Notes under the pieces: generated by a model
The model's input: only the letters and a program-made list of their open reading frames with translations
The model's database searches: none
Told to the model about the DNA's origin: nothing
IMG/VR virus record: IMGVR_UViG_3300025759_000634
Coordinates: 1 to 25,426 of that record
Origin: a virus
Strand: one strand, 5' to 3'
Length of the DNA: 25,426 bases
Translations under genes and position numbers: made by a program
Part shown: piece after piece, positions 22,258-25,426 of the stretch
Position numbering within the stretch: position 1 is the stretch's first letter
How the letters are laid out: each line of letters begins with the position of its first letter

Positions 22258-25200
22258 ATGGCTAATGTAACAATAACAAGCAGTAATCCTTCAATTACTG
22301 TAAACAAAAGTAATAATACTGTTAATGTAAGTTCTACAAGTTCAACAGTAACAGTAAGTCAAGTTGCCGCACTGGCAAACGTAGAATCAGTAAGAAGTGT
22401 ATTAAGTGTAACTGACGCAGGTGGCGATGGCAGTTTAACATATGCTAATACAACAGGTATATTCACTTACACAGGACCAAGTGCCGCAGAAGTAAGAGCA
22501 CATTTAAGTAACACTTCACCAATACAATACAACAGTTCAACTGGTGTTATAGGTATAGACAGTGCCGCATTGTTCACAGGTAAAACAACTGATGACTTAA
22601 CAGAAGGCACAACTAACAAATACTTTACAACAACAGGTGCAACTGTAAACACAGATGCTTTACCAGAAGGTTCAACTAACTTATACTACACAAATGCTAG
22701 AGCAGATGCAAGAGTAGATGCTCAAACTGGCGCAAACCTAGACCTTAGCAGTAAAGATACAGACGATCTAGCACAAGGTAGCACAAATTTATACTTCACT
22801 AACACAAATGCAAACACTTGGTTTACAACTCAAACCACAGACGATTTAACACAAGGATCTAGTAATTTATACTTCAGTGAAAGTTTGGCTAGAAGCAGTG
22901 TAAATGCCACAGACGCAGGCGGATTTGGTAGTTTTGGTTACAACAGTGGCACAGGTGTATTCACATACACAGGACCAAGCAGTGCAGACATAAGAGGTCA
23001 ATTGAGTGCTACATCACCTATAACATATAACAGTAGCACAGGTGCAATCGGTATAACTGATATCACAGGACTAAACAGTAGCACAGATGTCGATATCAAA
23101 GCCGGCGACAGCATATACAATTTTATAGATAAAAATGACAACAGCACAACAGAAGTTTTCAAAATATTTGCAAATGGAGAAACTACAGGTGCGTCTGACC
23201 AATTATTTCAAGTAGACGAGCAAGGTAATGTTACACTATGGGGTAACAATGCAGACGGCAATCAAGCAAGATTAAGACTGAGAAAAGACGGTGATATAAT
23301 CTTAACACAAGGTAACTTTGGTGCATCAACACATTTACAATTAAATGCCAAGTTAGCACCTACACCAGCAGGTATGGTCAGTGGCGGAACACCAAGAAAT
23401 GGTATGTGGATGAGAGTTGCAAGTGGCACAGATCCAGACAGTTATACCACAAAAGCAAACAGTTTTATAGACTTTAACCAAGCACCATACAGCAGTAGTG
23501 TAACAGGTGATAACTGGGATGGTATGATATTGGGACACAATGGTGGTCTCACAGTTGCAACAGATTGGGAAGGTGCAAACAGTGAAACAGCAGGTTTTAC
23601 TGTTAGACGTGTAAGAGGTAGTAATGTAAGTGCTACAAGTGGCTCTGCAGAAAACTTATTTAGAGTTAGAGCAAATGGTGTAGTAGACTTTGGACAAATA
23701 ACTGGACAAACACCTAGAGCCAGAATGAATATGACTGGTGCAAAAAGTGTTTTAGAAGTTGACCAAGGTGCTTTTGAAGATATCACTATGAGCAACACAG
23801 GCATAAGTGCAGTTGCACAAGGTGAAATACAAACTGGTAGTTTAAACACCACAAGAACAAATGGTGCTACTACTGATATAGAAATGTTAAGAGCCGAAGC
23901 AAGTGTGCAACGAGCCGTAATAGCAACAACAGATCCAGACAAAAGAAATTTAATCAGTTTAGATGATAACAGTGGCAGCCAAGCAAATGCTGTTACTATA
24001 CAAGGTAAAAGTAATGTTAATATCATAATCGATGATGATAATGCTGGCACAAATCAATTTACCATATTCAAAACCACAGAAGGATCTAACAGTGGTAATG
24101 GTATTCTAAAACTAACCGCAACAGGCAGTTTAACACTAAACAACGCATTCACACTTCCTAACACAGATGGTAGTGTTGACCAAGTTTTAACCACAAATGG
24201 TAGTGGTGTAGTTACTTGGGAAGACGCAGGTAGTGGTTTAACAAATGCACAAGTTATAACTCATATATCACAAAATCCTTTAACAGTAGGCGGTAATCTA
24301 AATGTTCAAGGAAATATTATTGCAACAGGCAATATAGATTATGAAAATGTCACAGACTTATATGTGACAGACCAAAAGATAACTCTAAATGCCAATGCGG
24401 CAACAGATAGCAATGTGCAAATTATTGCAAACAGACCGCAAACTACCAGCACAGAAATTAAATGGAATGAAGACACAGACAAGTGGACATTCACAAATGA
24501 TGGTAGCACATTTTACAATTTAGCAACCAGCACTAGTGATGTTGCAGAAGGAACTAATCTTTATTACACAGATGCTAGAGTAGATGCACATTTATCAGGT
24601 GGCACAGGTATAACATATACAGCAGGTAGTATTGATTTAGATGACACAGCAGTTACACCTAAAACATATGGTGATGCCGCAAATGTCCCACAATTCACAG
24701 TGGATCAACAGGGTAGAATCACAGGTGTAAGTAATGTTGCTATAACAGGAACTTATGCAAACGCCGATGTTCAAAACTTCTTGGAAAATGGTTATAGTGC
24801 GGCTAACATTGATGCCAATGACATAACTGCCGTAACATTTACAGGTGATGGTAGTGATTTAACAAGTGTAAGGGCAGAAACAATTGAAATAACAATTAAA
24901 AATGCTGACACAGTCACTATTCCTAAAGGATATCCTGTTCACGCAACAGGCACAAGTGTAGGTGGTGAAGTAGAAGTAGTATTAGCAGATGCAGGTAATA
25001 GTGTCTTAATGCCGGCACACTTTATAGCAAATGAAGAATTGACCAGCACAGGTGATACAGGTAGAGGTATTTTGAGTGGTTTAATTTCAGGTGTAGACAC
25101 AAGTTCATTCACTGTAGGTGACACCATATTTGTTGCTGTAGGTGGTGGTTATGCCAATGTTGCACCAAGTGGTGAAGCAAACTTTATACAGAACTTGGGT

Positions 25201-25426
25201 GTAGTAACTGATGTAGCAGTAAGTGGTAAAGGTGAAGTATATGGTGCAGGTCGTAGTGCCGCAACACCTAACCTTAACAATGGTAATTTCTTCTTAGGAA
25301 ATGGCAGTAATCAAGCCGTAACAGCAGACTTTACTGACACAGCAAACTTAGCCATAGCAGATTATGATGGTGATTTATCTCCTGCTAACATAACATTTAC
25401 TGGACTTTTAAGCAATGGTAATACAG
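22258..25426 (+). CDS. long tail fibre protein, 3' partial
   Basis: An open frame of 1056 codons that leaves the window without a stop, with an AGGAGA site 5 nt before the ATG. The protein is very rich in Thr, Asn, Ser and Gly. It carries repeats of the fibre type D-D-L-x-x-G-S-x-N-L-Y-F-T at about residues 112, 133, 168 and 195, and again near 761, plus a 49-residue duplication (52-100 and 218-266). Around residue 680, VQGNIIATGNIDYENVTDLY, then VTDQKITLNA, is a block common in phage fibres. It should trimerise and contact the host. The C-terminal receptor tip is outside the window. Confidence 0.88.
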   Translation, partial: MANVTITSSNPSITVNKSNNTVNVSSTSSTVTVSQVAALANVESVRSVLSVTDAGGDGSLTYANTTGIFTYTGPSAAEVRAHLSNTSPIQYNSSTGVIGIDSAALFTGKTTDDLTEGTTNKYFTTTGATVNTDALPEGSTNLYYTNARADARVDAQTGANLDLSSKDTDDLAQGSTNLYFTNTNANTWFTTQTTDDLTQGSSNLYFSESLARSSVNATDAGGFGSFGYNSGTGVFTYTGPSSADIRGQLSATSPITYNSSTGAIGITDITGLNSSTDVDIKAGDSIYNFIDKNDNSTTEVFKIFANGETTGASDQLFQVDEQGNVTLWGNNADGNQARLRLRKDGDIILTQGNFGASTHLQLNAKLAPTPAGMVSGGTPRNGMWMRVASGTDPDSYTTKANSFIDFNQAPYSSSVTGDNWDGMILGHNGGLTVATDWEGANSETAGFTVRRVRGSNVSATSGSAENLFRVRANGVVDFGQITGQTPRARMNMTGAKSVLEVDQGAFEDITMSNTGISAVAQGEIQTGSLNTTRTNGATTDIEMLRAEASVQRAVIATTDPDKRNLISLDDNSGSQANAVTIQGKSNVNIIIDDDNAGTNQFTIFKTTEGSNSGNGILKLTATGSLTLNNAFTLPNTDGSVDQVLTTNGSGVVTWEDAGSGLTNAQVITHISQNPLTVGGNLNVQGNIIATGNIDYENVTDLYVTDQKITLNANAATDSNVQIIANRPQTTSTEIKWNEDTDKWTFTNDGSTFYNLATSTSDVAEGTNLYYTDARVDAHLSGGTGITYTAGSIDLDDTAVTPKTYGDAANVPQFTVDQQGRITGVSNVAITGTYANADVQNFLENGYSAANIDANDITAVTFTGDGSDLTSVRAETIEITIKNADTVTIPKGYPVHATGTSVGGEVEVVLADAGNSVLMPAHFIANEELTSTGDTGRGILSGLISGVDTSSFTVGDTIFVAVGGGYANVAPSGEANFIQNLGVVTDVAVSGKGEVYGAGRSAATPNLNNGNFFLGNGSNQAVTADFTDTANLAIADYDGDLSPANITFTGLLSNGNT

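Noticed and set aside
22591-22900. CRISPR-like array
   Set aside because: The repeats are imperfect, in frame and encode a known fibre motif; there are no uniform repeats with unique spacers.
23442-24050. Leftward 202-codon frame in the fibre gene
   Set aside because: It lies opposite a long open frame with regular Thr/Ser/Asn codons. Low-complexity coding DNA often leaves an open antisense frame, and no ribosome site or promoter precedes it.

Overview
The window is a piece of a tailed double-stranded DNA bacteriophage genome. It carries a terminase, a portal-scaffold-capsid series, a tail-tube / frameshifted tail chaperone / tape-measure series, and tail-tip and tail-fibre genes. There is no tail sheath gene, so a long non-contractile (siphovirus-type) tail is the best inference. 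The DNA is AT-rich and dense with overlapping start/stop codons (ATGA, TAATG). No integrase, replication, lysis-enzyme or tRNA gene is visible here. The host cannot be read from the sequence; the exact sigma70-consensus promoters and AGGAG ribosome sites point to a bacterium with a standard housekeeping polymerase.

Region 1 (1-4753, rightward) is the packaging module: a terminase small-subunit candidate, a small membrane protein, the terminase large subunit, an N4/N6 DNA methyltransferase, a second SAM methyltransferase and several small unknown proteins. Every junction from the large terminase onward overlaps, provided three short genes (49, 49 and 25 codons) are accepted.

Region 2 (4756-8690, leftward) holds nine unknown genes of 56-211 residues plus one candidate 29-residue leader ORF. 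Five promoters drive them, each an exact TTGACA / 17 nt / TATAAT with an inverted repeat inside the spacer. Three of the promoters belong to a repeated cassette of about 60 bp that runs through the ribosome-binding site. The block looks like an early, host-takeover-type set. It ends in a leftward intrinsic terminator and sits between the terminase and portal modules.

Region 3 (8690-8866) is a divergent gap with a hairpin, an intrinsic terminator and a probable rightward promoter.

Region 4 (8867-25426, rightward) is the virion module: portal, scaffold, major capsid protein, head-tail adaptor, tail terminator, major tail protein, a GC-rich stem-loop, small proteins, a lambda G/GT-type chaperone with a GGGAAAG slippery site and downstream hairpin, a gp10-like protein, tape measure, two distal tail proteins, a GNAT acetyltransferase, a J-like tail-tip protein, a tail-fibre assembly-type protein, an unknown structural protein, and a long repetitive tail fibre that runs off the window.

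The main points for a second look are the promoter cassettes with a compensatory stem change, the structured leader at 5261-5337 with two mutually exclusive hairpins, the programmed frameshift at 14644-14674, and an exact 35-bp tandem duplication at 17923-17992 that knocks the natural C-terminus of a tail gene out of frame.
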